A stretch of 6,964 nucleotides of DNA from Thermodesulfovibrio sp. (GTDB taxonomy: Bacteria; Nitrospirota; Thermodesulfovibrionia; Thermodesulfovibrionales; JdFR-85), in the NCBI GenBank assembly GCA_027050975.1, contig JALUAR010000189.1, forward strand, positions 1 to 6,964. The letters run 5' to 3'. The notes beneath the pieces are model-generated. The model ran no database searches. It was not told the origin of the DNA and worked only from the letters and a program-made list of their open reading frames with translations. Position 1 is the stretch's first letter, and the number at the start of each line of letters is the position of its first letter. The translations under genes and the position numbers were made by a program. Positions 6,958 through 6,964 of the stretch are shown piece after piece.

Positions 6958-6964
6958 TGCAAGT

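Noticed and set aside
1..6964. CRISPR array, tRNA or rRNA genes, toxin-antitoxin or defence genes
   Set aside because: No regularly spaced direct repeats, tRNA-like folds or such protein families were seen; all substantial coding space is explained by repair, TPR and transporter genes.

Overview
The window carries five intact bacterial protein genes, all on the + strand, in two blocks. It also holds one decayed transposase fragment on the - strand and a cluster of strong inverted repeats at the right-hand edge. Gene density, frequent AGA/AGG arginine codons, roughly even base composition and an endonuclease-type MutL fit a free-living bacterium outside the E. coli-type lineages. A Nitrospirota- or deltaproteobacteria-like source is a weak guess, because no taxonomic marker gene is present.

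Block 1 (1-3518) is a DNA repair pair. uvrC, the nucleotide excision repair dual-incision nuclease, begins at the very left edge. It is followed after 45 bases by mutL, a mismatch repair ATPase that carries the full C-terminal metal-dependent endonuclease motif set. The pair looks co-transcribed. No mutS is in view.

The gap between the blocks (3519-4040, 522 bases) holds a C-terminal remnant of an IS481-like DDE transposase on the - strand, broken by an in-frame stop. After about 270 bases without a recognisable feature comes a good sigma-70-type promoter just before the next gene.

Block 2 (4041-6756) is a tight operon: a soluble six-repeat TPR protein, then oppD and oppF, the two ATPase subunits of an oligopeptide/dipeptide-type ABC importer. 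Spacing is 5 bases between the TPR gene and oppD, and a one-base TGATG overlap joins oppD to oppF. Both ATPases keep every nucleotide-binding motif and a four-cysteine C-terminal tail. No permease or substrate-binding protein gene is present here, so the membrane and binding parts must be encoded elsewhere.

The tail (6757-6964) has no convincing gene. It contains three consecutive strong inverted repeats (6849-6957), which resemble a dispersed palindromic repeat more than a standard terminator. This cluster, the transposase relic and the separation of oppDF from its permeases are the main points of interest. I found no convincing new defence or other novel system.
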